Notes under the pieces: model-generated
Seen by the model: only the letters and a program-made list of their open reading frames with translations
Told to the model about the DNA's origin: nothing
Databases searched by the model: none
NCBI GenBank assembly: GCA_037074705.1
Contig: CM073591.1
Span: 180,073,432-180,137,431 of the forward strand
From: Zhengitettix transpicula
Lineage: Eukaryota; Arthropoda; Insecta; Orthoptera; Tetrigidae
Direction of reading: 5' to 3'
Length of the DNA stretch: 64,000 bases
Position numbers and translations under genes: made by a program
Shown: in pieces, positions 1-11,019 of the stretch
Layout of the letters: every line of letters starts with the position of its first letter
Numbering within the stretch: the first letter of the stretch is position 1

Positions 1-173
1 TTTTGGTTGTTTACAAAAACACTTGGAACTCGGAGATAATTAGACCTTTTAACAAGCAGACGCTTGGAAAATATTATAGACAGTCCTACCAATCTAGGGA
101 AAAATAATTACCTGCCTTCCTAATACCCGGGAGCTTTAAATGACAATTTCACCTTACTTTTTGATCACAGTGG
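1..173 (-). mobile_element. mariner 5' end, truncated by the window edge
   Basis: The first 173 bases are the reverse complement of the 5' end of the mariner at 18543-19847. They comprise the terminal inverted repeat (148-173, reading CCACTGTGATCAAAAAGTAA inward) and the non-coding leader, and differ from that copy at roughly one base in ten or twelve by eye. A TA dinucleotide at 174-175 is the expected target-site duplication. The transposase would lie to the left of the window. The element is therefore on the minus strand and only its leader is visible. Confidence 0.88.
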
Positions 174-175
174 TA

Positions 176-1523
176 AATGAGACCACCGGTAATGTTAGTT
201 CTAATTCCTTCAACATATAATGTAATAGGTTATAATTTTTGAAGGCAGACAAATTTAGACCAAGTCCAGATTCTCAGTGTTGTGCGGTCAGATAATATGC
301 AGGCAGTGTCCCCGTGGAACCAGAGGATGAGGAAAGCCTGTAATCACACCTCATTATTTACCCCGTGGTCTTCTGTCTATCAAACTTAGATTTATTTTAT
401 TTGACGTTTATTTTAAAATATTTTTGTATATATCAATTCTACGCAACAAGAAAAATGACACCAAATATTCTATAATTCACTGAATTTGAGCGCAACATAT
501 CAACTCTGTTTCGTACTGAAATGACTTTTTTGTGGTATTACTCGTAACATGTTTTACCGCGATACACATTCGGACGTTCAGTCTAGCTTCTTCGATATCT
601 TTCTACAATTTTATCATTCCGACGTCATGAACTATTTTTTTCAAACGCATTCTGTTAAAATGAAACAACATCGACGCGATGGAAACGCCTCATTTAATGT
701 AGAGATAGTGAATAGTTAACTGTCTCACGACTCGCTGTAGCACTTGAAATAAACCTAAATTGCCGTCTTATCTGGTATTAACAGTTAAAACGTTGATTTA
801 ATATTTTGTGCTACATAAATCTGCATGTATAGTATATATTTGAGCAAACTTTTTGCTGCCTATTTTAAAAATCCTATCCATAATAACCCATTTTTGTTTC
901 ATAACACCTTTCCTTTGGTACGAACGAAAATAAATAGTATATCTGGCTCGGAATCATTAACAAGAAGAAAATTTAAGATATTTTCATTTATTCCTCACTC
1001 ACAACCAGTTCGTCGGATTGGTTTCTGTCCCTACGACCCATGAACCCTGTCTCCAAGCTGGGGTGTTCTAGTGATCAGTTCAGACACCACCTGAATTATA
1101 AATTAATTGGAATCATATAGAAAAGATTTTAAAATAAAATATTAAATAAAAGCAAAGTTTAATACGTATACGTCCCCTAAGTTAATATGAGTCGTGAATA
1201 CAACCTTTCCTTATCCCAGGTGGACTCTCCCTAACTGCTATTTTGTCCGCAAATGGTTACTGAAAATGGGACACAACCAAGATTTTCGATGTTGATTATT
1301 TAATAAAGTTAATCCTCTCTTGTTGGCACTAATAACAGGTACTGCAGGAATACTGCGTATGCGCATTTCTTATTTTAGTCAGAAATTATGTGCTGCATTA
1401 GCTCAGGCAGTTTAAAGTCTTCGAAATCGAAACAGGAATTCAGTGTTAAAACAATTATTATCAAGGTTGCTAAAATTAAGACCCAATTATAACTTAATAT
1501 ATTTTATTATTATTATTTTTTTT
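176..1523. other. AT-rich intergenic stretch, no gene seen
   Basis: No coding similarity, RNA gene or repeat is recognised. Open frames here are short and have no familiar motif. A 72-codon frame at 825-1043 has AT-driven composition and no recognisable family. Confidence 0.5.
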
Positions 1524-2028
1524 TAGGGCAACAGGCTACATGAGGGTGATCCACATTTGGCAACTCCCCTTTAATAGCAGGGGGGATGCGGAAGGGTAGA
1601 GCAAGGTAGCCAAGGGTTAACTAGGGCCCCCGGGCTATATTTTAAGGATCCTACCCGGCATTCGCCTAGAGAAATGCAGGGAAAACCTTAGAAAAACCTG
1701 CATCGGGTAGGTCGGACATTGGGTACTTGTCCCACGTCCTCACGATAGCGGGAGAGGAGTTTGCTGTGGGGACGCAGCATTCCCTTCTCCGTGCCTCGAC
1801 CAGTTTAGGAGGCAGCTGGCCGACTATTCCAATGGGAATAGCGAACAACTCTTACCGTATGCCCAAGGTCTGTGACCCCGGAACATACACCTCTCAAAAC
1901 AGGCCGAGGTGCCTCGGCTTGTGGGAACCTTAGTTCAAAACCGGAGAGGAAAAGGCATACCCAAAGGTAGCCACTTCGTATCTCTCCTAAAAGGTTCTGC
2001 CTGCGAGAGAATCCACTCGCAGGCTGAT
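1524..2028 (+). repeat. dispersed repeat family, copy A
   Basis: This is the longest plus-oriented copy of a family also found at 10425-10976 (minus), 21287-21514 (plus, shortened) and 27852-28140 (minus). It opens with a T-run followed by GGCAACAGGCTACATGAGGG. It then runs through conserved blocks such as TTAAGGATCCTACCCGGC, GAAATGCAGGGAAAACC and GGACGCAGCATTCCCTTCTC, and ends in a GCGAGAGAATCC-type segment. The short reading frames inside it are not conserved as protein between copies. It may be the untranslated end of a LINE, because copy C abuts LINE coding sequence. This link is inferred. Confidence 0.75.
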
Positions 2029-3740
2029 CTTTAACTTAATATCTGTGCGTGTTGTAGATTATGAGCACATATGCACCAACTGTCACTGACACTAATCCAA
2101 GACTGACGGATTGTACTGAACAAATTCAGTGTGTAAAATGTCAGTGCTATTGTAATGGAGCCAATTTTAATTTATTTTTGTGTTTTGCGTTTGGGTAATA
2201 TCAGCTGATATTAAAATATCCCTAATAATATTTATCTGTAAGAGATAAGACTTTATTGTTGCTTGAGAGTGTCATCGCCGGTTGCAGAGAGAAACCAAAA
2301 CAATTGGACGATGATTGAGTGAATATTGACGTTTTATGTTAAATATTTCCTGGTGAAATAATAAGTATTTCAAACGAACGAATCTGAATTTATTAAAAAG
2401 TAGCACCATTACCCCTGGAGAAAGAATTGCCTGGTGAAGGAGGTCGGCCATCTAACTGGAATTGTATCAAGGGCTGAACTTAGCTTGATTTTCGCCGGAG
2501 TACCTTCCTCTTCAACTCAAATGAAGTAGGTCAGTACGTAATCTGCCTATTGTTTCAGTCACTGCCAGCCCATTTGGACCTGACGAAAATGAGTCGCATT
2601 ATAATAGCCAGAGCGTTGAGTATTTTTATTTCATTACCTCTTGTTACGATATACTACATTTATTCACTAAACTTAAGGTTGCCTTCTGGACAAATTACGA
2701 AATGTGGCGTAAAAATAACAAACGTATGTGTATGTTGGAAGTGATATGAGTTATAGGGAATGGAAGTTGAGAGGCAGAATATGAGTAGCGGTAATGAGGA
2801 GGGAAGAGCAATTACGATTAGTGAATTGTAGTAAGGACATAGGAACTAAGATGGGAGAAATTGTATGCCAATGCGAGAAAATATTATACGGGATATCGTG
2901 AAGTTTAATGGAAACATTGTATTAAATAATTATCACAGATTGAGTCCAGAATTAATATTATAAAATGAGATATTGCATTAAATATTAGCCCTAAGAAACA
3001 GGTAGCATTGTACTAATTACCTTGTAATTTATTTTCATTATTAAATTTAATAAAACATTAAAATCACGTTTGAATAACTTTTTTAAATAAATACAAGCGA
3101 ATTACATTCCGTATTTTATTTATCAGAATTTCACAACTGACTCTTTCATTCTTTCTGTTAAAAACATTAGATTATCTCTTTCTCCCGCGCTTTAATTACC
3201 TACTTTTGTTTTTAGTAACGTAATGTCTTATTATTCTCTTTATATCTTGCACTTATTAATGTTCAAGAAATATAGAATAGGCGCCTATCGCTTATAAACA
3301 TGCGATCCATTGCAAGTGGAAGTCGAAAGCCAAGACTCGAGAAATTACATTAATTAATTTCTCCCAATCCAAATTGCAGTGAACGAAATGTTCCTGTTGA
3401 ATTCAAATATCTGTTGTTTAAGTGTTTTTCTTTTGTGAAACTATCTCTATGCTGAGGTAAGAAAAATATTCTCTGAAAATGTTATTAAATAACATAAATT
3501 ACATGTATGAAGAGAGTCCGGCCCTAATTGTAATTCAAGAAAAGTCACAATATGAACCTCGCGGCTCTCTGAGTAGTGACACTAGTTTTAAAATCGGTTG
3601 GCAATGTGGTAGTTATATTATTGGAAGTGTATAAGTGATACTTCATTGCCTGAGTAAAGCAGACTATATACTGGAGCAACCATGATACAAGCAAAGAGAA
3701 ACGCAGGGAAACATTAAAGATCCGAAACTATTGATATTGG
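2029..3740. other. intergenic stretch, no gene seen
   Basis: AT-rich sequence with no recognisable protein, RNA or repeat structure. The 64-codon frame at 2550-2744 has no known motif, and nothing in the sequence supports it as a gene. Confidence 0.45.
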
Positions 3741-3749
3741 GAGAAATGA

Positions 3750-4915
3750 GAACTAATTGAATCGAAAAATCTCAACATGCCTCCATTTAAGGTTCAAGGT
3801 CAGAAACCAGCAACTAAACGCCGGTAAGTTGAACGTCAGTCGGGAGTACAGTTTTAAAGGGTTTATTACGCGAGTACTTAAGAAAGTCCTGGGACGAAAA
3901 TGGATTGCTCTAGTAGAAGTTAGTGATGGAATGCCAAGAATTATGGGACAAACTTGATGAAAGAGGCAAAATTGATACGGTAGTAATTTTTTCTAAAGCT
4001 TTCGACTGCATCAGCTACTTAATACACAAATTAAGTGTTCGATACATCCTTAACTGGATTCTGGACATATTGAAATAAAGTAAACTCAAAATTAGAGTAT
4101 AGTTCTGAATTTTGTCTGTCATTGAAATAACAGGAAAGCTTATGGGGACTTTTATGTTTTTAGCACATATAAACTACTTTTCAGCCTCTGTACAGACCAA
4201 TATAAAAATCGCGGACGACTGTTCTATTTATATGGAAAATAAATAGCCAAACGACGTAGATGTTCCTCAATCGGATTTAGACAAATAGAAATATGTTCTT
4301 TGAAAAATGCATCAAAAGGGAAGACTGAAAGATATACCGCAAAAAAATGTTGAGGGTGCAAATTCCAAATTAGGGGACGAAATAATTGAAGTATCCAATA
4401 GCTGAAAAAATTTGAGTGTAACTTTATGTAATGACCTTTCGTTGGGGAAATGTAAATTCAATGGCCAATAAGGGATGGAAATCACTAAACGTCGTAGTAG
4501 ACTAAGGTCGTTACTAGAACTGCGACCTATTCTAGAGTATGTAACAGGTTGATGGGATCCGTGTGGGTATTGGACAAATTTCAGAACAATATATTGTAGT
4601 TTCTTTCTGCAAACGATATAGAAACTTTGGAATATTGAAGAAAACGGAGTAGACTTTGAGTACACGCAATAACGAACAGACCAGGGGAAATGTGAACAGT
4701 TATCTTTTACCTCGAATTTAAATGTCGAAAAGCTAGAATTTCTTCAAGATTAGACAGAAGAAACAGCGAACTGATACAGGGAAATTTCGTTCTCAAGTAG
4801 AACGTTCGGGATTGAAATTGTCTGTCAGCAAATGGGCACGGAGTGTGAAACAATTCAGAAGAAGATTAACGACTTATTATAGGGAATTTTTGTAGAAATA
4901 ATATGATGTGTACTA
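3750..4915 (+). pseudogene. non-LTR retrotransposon (CR1/Jockey-like) reverse transcriptase remnant
   Basis: Reading across frames shows conserved reverse-transcriptase blocks in the right order. These are VVIFSKAFDCISYLIHKL (about 3982-4036, the block after motif 2), KIADDCSIYMEN (about 4205-4240; the catalytic Asp pair at 4214-4219 is kept), PILEYVTG (about 4526-4549), and a C-terminal stretch near 4750-4830 like the FVNRTIRDWNQLP end of these elements. Stops and frameshifts occur throughout, for example directly after the ADD block. The protein would have copied element RNA into DNA at a nicked target. Family assignment within CR1/Jockey is uncertain. Confidence 0.7.
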
Positions 4916-5580
4916 ATAAAATTGATAAGGGAAGTGGAAAATATAATCATATTTAATGAGTAGATGATGTATGAAAATTAGCTTAATTTATTAAGTCATT
5001 GGAGTGAAGTGGATTGAAATGTAGTGAGAAGAGCTGAGAGCTGTAGGACGTCATTTATAGTTTTAGTGCCAGTTAATCTTTATTTGTAGTAAAAGTTTTA
5101 TAGATGTAATGGAGCGATATTTTTTTATTTTATTTTACGTTCTTGTTTGCATGTATTTTGTGTTCTTCTTGTAGATATTCTAAACATTGCCACTAATGCA
5201 TCAATACACAAAACAACTTTATGGGTCCCTTTTTCTTTTAATGATGACGAAGACTATCCGCAACTTAACAACTTTCTAAAAGAATACTTTCACGTGTGGC
5301 TGTCAAGGGCATAATGAACGCAAAGTTCCTTAATTGTATGGAAACCTCCTGAAGTATGTATTTAGCTAATTAGTATACTTTTACATGCACGTTTTACATT
5401 TTATAATTTCTACTCAAATATCGTTTTGACAAAACACACTAAATGCTTCTACGACTCCCACATAACATCACAACTGAATGAAGGAACCGATAACGACTAG
5501 ATAACATATTAGGTGCCACTAGGCGATATCGAACAAATTATATGGGGTTTCTTTGAGAAAAATTTAAAGTGTTTTTCTTG
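4916..5580. other. AT-rich stretch, no gene seen
   Basis: Lies between the LINE relic and the first Helitron. Nothing recognisable is found on either strand. Confidence 0.45.
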
Positions 5581-5615
5581 TCTAATAAATAAAGCAGAGT
5601 GTTTGTTTGTATGTT

Positions 5616-5663
<48 letters not shown>

Positions 5664-6349
5664 CCTTATACAAATCTACACCGGTGGATCAAATGTCACC
5701 AAATTTCGTACACGTGTTCTTTGCGACCAGGAAACAAACACTGTTTGTTTCTCCTGTGTGACTCGTATACCATCCTCAGAAGCGGGGGTGGAAATATTTA
5801 AACATGCTAAAACAGTCGATATTTCAGTTGAATAAATATTTTTAGGGGTCAAAGATATTCATAGTGTTTCTACCGATGTTATCTGACTACAACATCATCG
5901 GAACGGAGGACCCTTAGGGTTGGGGGTGGACGCGTATTACAAGAAAATAAAGCTAATACAATCAAGATTGGAGTCAAATCCAGTTTTATGCATGTAGCTG
6001 AGTTTAATGATGACATTCAATTCGCCATTTAACCCCCAGGGGCGGGGCTACACGGGGGTAGAATTTTTCTAAAAGGTTAAATGGTCGATATTTACGTGAA
6101 ATAAATAATTGTTGAGGCCAATGACGTTTATAAAATATCTACCAATGGTTTTTGTAAAATTTCAACCCCTTTCGGTATGAGAGCTAAACACACATAGGGG
6201 TGGGGGTGGAAATATTCAAACAATGTAACCGACCGACAACACATTTAATGATATGGGTCCAGTTGCGTTACATAAAAATAACCTAAAAGATACCTAGATC
6301 GGGGGTTATGGATAAATGACATCTCGGGAAACGCCGGGCACCCAGCAAG
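5581..6349 (+). mobile_element. non-autonomous Helitron, copy 1
   Basis: The left end is TCTAATAAATAAAGCAGAG, matching the TC start and A-rich block of the other copies (6350, 22704). The right end has the hairpin CTCGG-GAAACG-CCGGG (6323-6338), then CACCCAGCAAG at 6339-6349, a one-base variant of the expected CTAG terminus. Inside are family blocks ('acaaatctacaccggtgg', 'gtacacgtgttctttgcgac') shared with 7490-8997 and 22820-26945. No Rep or helicase coding is present, so movement would need proteins in trans. A (TA)n tract occupies 5618-5660. The base before the element is G rather than the usual A. Confidence 0.68.
5618..5660. repeat. (TA)n microsatellite inside Helitron copy 1
   Basis: A near-perfect TA tract just inside the Helitron 5' end. 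It follows TTTGTATG repeats similar to those at the same place in the copies at 22704 and 25118. Confidence 0.95.
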
Positions 6350-6483
6350 TCTTATAAATAAAACAGAGTTTCTGAATGTATGTTTTATTTAGTGAAGGAC
6401 AACTGTGGAATCTGTGGTCAGGTAGAATGATATGGCACCGTGTTTACGATTGACCCAGGCTCGTAGCTGAGGCATCAGGCGGT

Positions 6484-7260
6484 GCGTCCAACTGCCGGTT
6501 TCTTCCTGCCCCACGAGTGTTGTCAGCACTCCTTGACTTTTATTTTATCCCGAGGTGTCTTAGAATCTGCTTTGGTATTCTTTATCTCGCGGTGCACTTC
6601 TTGCCGTGCCCTGGCTATGAATTCTATCGGTGGTACGCTGGCTAGGACTAGAACCGCACTTTTGAGGCGGTTTTATTGGCCCATGTCATTTTCAGTGCCG
6701 CTTTTCATTGTACAGATTCCAGCTTTTGTTTCGCTCGTCTGTTCATTATCATCGCGTCAGCGGAAACAGGAGATTCATATAGCATCTTTGAGTGGGTGAC
6801 GCTCATTAATATTCTCCTCTTCATTTCTCCTGGTCCCCCAATATTTAGCATGATGCGCGCTAAAGCTGCTACTGACATTTTGGTTCTTTGCCCAATGTGT
6901 GCCTTAAAGTTAAGTTTATTATCTATTTATACTCTGAGATACCGGATGCTGTTCCTGCATGGTATCTCTTCTTTTCCAATTTTGAAGACGGATTTCCTGT
7001 CAGACCTTTTTCTGTTACGAGTTGTTCACTGCCATCTGTAGCCCTTATGCCGATAGCTATCTGTTAATCTTCAGGAGAGCGTCGTTCATCCGTATTTCCA
7101 GTACTTCTGTTGAATCCGTAGAAGCCACTACAGTGAAACAGTGTATGTACTGCGTCATCATTTATATGATTCAGAAGTTACAGTTTCTGTTGTCCACCTT
7201 TTTGAAATGATGCAGGTAAGACTTGAAGCAGCCGTGCCCGCTTAATGCAGGCTGAAATAA
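6484..7260 (-). pseudogene. R1-clade LINE fragments (reverse transcriptase C-terminal part)
   Basis: Read on the minus strand, 7260-7060 encodes a piece resembling the R1-clade C-terminal region (LSGHGCFKSYLHHFKK, then a degraded Cys/His segment). From about 7060 down to 6484 it encodes the post-catalytic reverse-transcriptase region (EIPCRNSIRYLRV, IDNKLNFKAHIGQ, ALARIMLNIGGPGEMKRRIL, KLESVQ). In intact elements the tail follows the RT part, so the order here is reversed. That points to two fragments joined in tandem or to a rearrangement. Several stops are present and the catalytic ADD region is absent. Confidence 0.68.
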
Positions 7261-7272
7261 ATAATTTGTAAC

Positions 7273-7277
<5 letters not shown>

Positions 7278-7311
<34 letters not shown>
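7278..7311. repeat. (TA)n microsatellite
   Basis: TA tract beside the R1 fragment. It probably arose from, or expanded beside, the insertion junction. Confidence 0.9.
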
Positions 7312-7312
<1 letters not shown>

Positions 7313-8997
7313 TATTTTACAGTATGACATCAATCATTTTAAAAAAATTTAACAATCTTTAGCAATTACGATATTAACTATACCAATAATAATGATTATC
7401 ACAAAGTAGAGTGATACGGCATCGAATTTACGATTGCCCTAGGCTGGTAGCTGCGGTATCAAACGGTATGTATGTATGCATGTTTGTATGTATGTTCCGC
7501 ATACAAACCTACACTCGTGGAGAAAATTTCACCAAATAACGTGTTCCTTGCGACCAGGAAACTAACACTGTCGGGTTGAGACACGTCTACCACCCTATCC
7601 CCCCAAAAAAAAGGGGGGGCGGTCGGGGTGTAATTAATTCAAACATGCTAAAACGGCCGATATATAACTCGGATAAATATTTTTAGAGGTCAAAGAGATT
7701 TATAGTGTTTCTACTGATGTTATCTGTATATAAAATCAACTCCCACAGAGGCACCCTTAAGGGTACGGGTGGAGAGGCTTTACAACAAAATAACGTAAAT
7801 ACAACTGAGATAGGAGTAAAATCCAGGGTTATGGATGTCACTTAGATTAATTATGACATTTAACTTGAAATTAAACCACCAGGGGAGATTAACGAGGGTG
7901 TGAATTTTCAAACATATCAAACGGACTAAATTTTCGGCGGCTAAATTCTTTTCGAGATCAATCAGATTCATGATATGTCTCCACATAATGTCTGTGTATA
8001 ATTTCAACCCCTTTCGTCTTGGGAGGAGAACCCTTACGGGTGGGGGAGGAGTATCGGTACATAGAAATAACGCAAAATCAACTAATATTTGAGTCAAATC
8101 TGGATTATGGATGTCGCTGAGTTTATTTATGACAACCTAGAAAACGCGTGATAGTGTCGGGGGGGGGTGCGAGGGGCTGGGCTGTGGTGGGTGGGGTGTA
8201 GATATTTTCAAACATGTTATCCGGACGATTTTTGCGTCGAATAAATATTTTTGGGGGTAAGTGAGATTCATAATATTTATTTACATGTTATCTGAGAATA
8301 ATTTCAACCGATTGCGACTTGGAACATCATTAATGGTGAGAGTGGAGAGAAATTACAGAAAAACAACAGAGATTGGAGTTTAATCCTGGGTTATGCAAAT
8401 CACTGAGTTTAATTAAGACATTAAACTAGCCGTTTAACTCAACCAAGGAGGGGTCGACGGGGTGGAAATTTCCAAACATGTTAAAGGGTTGAAATTTTTG
8501 TCGAATAAATATTTGTCGAGGTCAATGACATTATAGTACTTCTACCGTTATTATTTGTTTATAATAATTCAATTCGGTATGAAAGGGGAGCACGATTTGG
8601 GGTTGGTATGGAGGGGCGTTACAAGAAAATAACACGAATGCAATTAGATTTGAGTGAAATCGCGGGTATGGATGTCGCTGAGATTATTTATAACAGCATG
8701 GGCAACGCGCGGGGGTGGTCTGTGTGGATTGGGTTGGGGGTGGTGGGCGGGAGCAGAAATTTCAAACATGTTAACCGGCTGATTTTTGGATCGAATAAAT
8801 ATTTTTCGGGATCAATGGCATTCATCTCTACATGTTCCTTGTGTATAATTATATCCCCTTTCGACAAGGGAGGTGAGCACATTTAGCGATAGGGGTCGAG
8901 GTGCGTTACATAAAAATAATGCAAAAGCATCCGAGATTGGAGTCAAATCGGGGGTTATGGACATATGACAACCCGGGCAACGCCGTAACCCAGCTTG

Positions 8998-10424
8998 TTT
9001 GTAACAAAAGAAATCAAATCAATCAAGTAACATGAATACAGCTGCAAATTTACTCTTTTATTTAATTTACTACAAAACTTCGCCAGTCACTACTATATAT
9101 TGCTACTTTAAATTCTTTATTTGTTGGTTGTATCGTTTCATTGGCGACTTCATCCCAATTATGATCAAGCACAGATCTTTAGTGGTCCTTTTGATCACGG
9201 ATTTCATTTATTGAAAAAATGTACTCATTTTCTCCATTGAGAAAGGCCGGAAGAAGAGTGACAAAAAGAAGAACATTTAATCCTTTCCTCTGATTCTTCA
9301 TAGTTCAGCTGTTCGGTCATTGTTATTTTCGAACAATGCGGGTGTTTCTGAAACTACCTATGTTTCTCTTTCCTTGAATCGTCGCTTGAATAGTAGGTTC
9401 GCTATGCAGTCAACATAAGCGGACAATGGAACAACCCGATGGCAATAATTGCAATGTGCCTCGGTAATGAAGAAGATGTATAAAATGATATTGTATGCAT
9501 AATTCTCCAGACAAAAGATAAAGTGTAATCAAATTAAGTGGCTACGAGAAATCAATGATCGCATATCAGATAATATGTGCCTTTTGAAATCGAATGAAAT
9601 GCTGTATAAAAATTGGATGTTTTATTTTTCGTTACTTCATAGCTAGCAAAAATGTCAAATTTTAGCAATATTTTGTATAGTTTTATATGGATGTGAGTTT
9701 ACTTAATTAATTTATTATTAATTATCTCTTGAAATTATTTAATTTTTGGGATAGTGAAATTAATAACAATAATTAATCATTTATATTTCATTTACAAAAT
9801 AAAAAATATTAACTCTCTGCTCTTATTATAATCTTGAAATCTCCTCGACTATTTTACAAACATAAACAAAACTGAGAAAACAAAAACAGATACAATTTCG
9901 GACAAGTGCTGGTGGGTCAAAATACGGTAGTCATATGGCTTTAATGAAACGATTTTGATAGGATTATTTTCCGGTAAATTACCGCTTACAGGTCTTACAG
10001 ACTAACTTATAGATTCTCAGAAGTAACTAACTTCCGCTTGCTCTGCAAGCTCCTTAACACCTCGGTTTTCTAAAATTGTCCTACGCTCAGTACTTGGATT
10101 CTGCTGTTTTTATCCAATAGGATTCATATTTATGCTCCCATAAATCTGAATAACTTAATTAGTTACATCCCCAAAAGGAGTGACAGGGCCGAATCCAGGG
10201 GTACGAGAAGACACGTCCGTCAAAGTGCCCATCTGGTGGAGCGTCTAGCACGAACGTACTAGATTCTTGTAACCAAATATTTAGCCTAATCAGTCACAAT
10301 ATTTCAATCTGCACAAAGGGAAGCCGCGCTTGAGTTATTTCGTTTCTGCGAGTACCTGAGAAGCGAGGATTGAGCCTCGCAGACGAATATTAATTGATAA
10401 TGATAAATTTACTATGAGCAAGTG
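8998..10424. other. AT-rich stretch, no confident gene
   Basis: No conserved protein block is secure. Around 10175-10260 the plus strand reads like the arginine-rich end of a LINE protein, but this is too short and degraded to call. The rest is AT-rich without visible structure. Confidence 0.4.
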
Positions 10425-10974
10425 GAGGTCTGCGACGGCTATTCTCTCGCAGGCAGTACCTGCGAGGGATGTTCTCTCGCAGGAACCTTATAGGAGAGAC
10501 AGGAAGGGGCTACCTTTGGGGATGCCTTTTCCACTCTCCGTTTGTGAACTAAGGTTCCCACAAGCCGAGGCACCTCGGCCTGTTTTGAGAAGTGTATGTT
10601 CCGGGGTCACAGACCTTGGGCATACGGTAAGAGTTGTTCGCTGTTACAATCGGAACAGTCGGCCAGCTGCCTCCTAAACTGGTCGAGGTACGGAGAAGGG
10701 AATGCTGCGTCCCCACAGCAAACTCTTCTCCCGCTATCGGAAGGGCGTGGGAGAAGTACCCAATGCCCGACCGACCTGATGCAGGTTTTTCTAGGGTTTT
10801 CCCTGCATTACTTTTAGGCGAATGCCGGGTAGGATCCTTAAACTATAGCCCGGTGGCCCTAGTTAACCCTTGGCTACCTTCTTCTACCATTCCGCATTCC
10901 CCCTTTCAGATCCCTTCCTAAGCTATTAAAGGGAAGTTGCCACCATGTGAATTACCCTCATGTAGCCTGTTACC

Positions 10975-10976
<2 letters not shown>
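10425..10976 (-). repeat. dispersed repeat family, copy B
   Basis: This is the minus-oriented counterpart of copy A (1524-2028). It contains the same blocks in reverse complement, including GGAAGGGCGTGGGAGAAGTACC and the GTAGCCTGTTACCC end. Its distal end keeps two GCGAGAGAA-type motifs, so it is slightly longer than copy A. Reading frames of 60-95 codons inside it have no conserved domain and are not credited as genes. Confidence 0.75.

Positions 10977-11017
<41 letters not shown>
10977..11017. repeat. (TA)n microsatellite
   Basis: A TA tract at the terminus of repeat copy B, where the other copies have a T/A-rich end. Translation of it gives YIYIY runs, which are not coding evidence. Confidence 0.95.

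Positions 11018-11019
<2 letters not shown>

Larger units (their letters stand above)
6350..8997 (+). mobile_element. non-autonomous Helitron, copy 2, with an R1 fragment inside
   Basis: The start TCTTATAAATAAAACAGAG follows the last base of copy 1 directly, so the two elements are head to tail. The right end reads CCCGG-GCAACG-CCG (8972-8985) then TAACCCAGCTTG (8986-8997), a decayed hairpin and CTAG-type terminus, followed by T. Family blocks run from about 7490 to 8997. Between 6484 and 7405 lies foreign sequence (an R1-clade LINE fragment plus a TA tract) flanked by a 62-base imperfect direct repeat (6422-6483 and 7406-7467). No transposition protein is encoded. Confidence 0.62.

Noticed and set aside
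5513..5835. Open frames with YIYIYI runs across the TA tract
   Set aside because: They are translations of a microsatellite inside a Helitron; no domain or conservation.
10414..10921. Three overlapping plus-strand frames in repeat copy B
   Set aside because: They lie in a repeat whose other copies do not keep the frames; composition follows the repeat.
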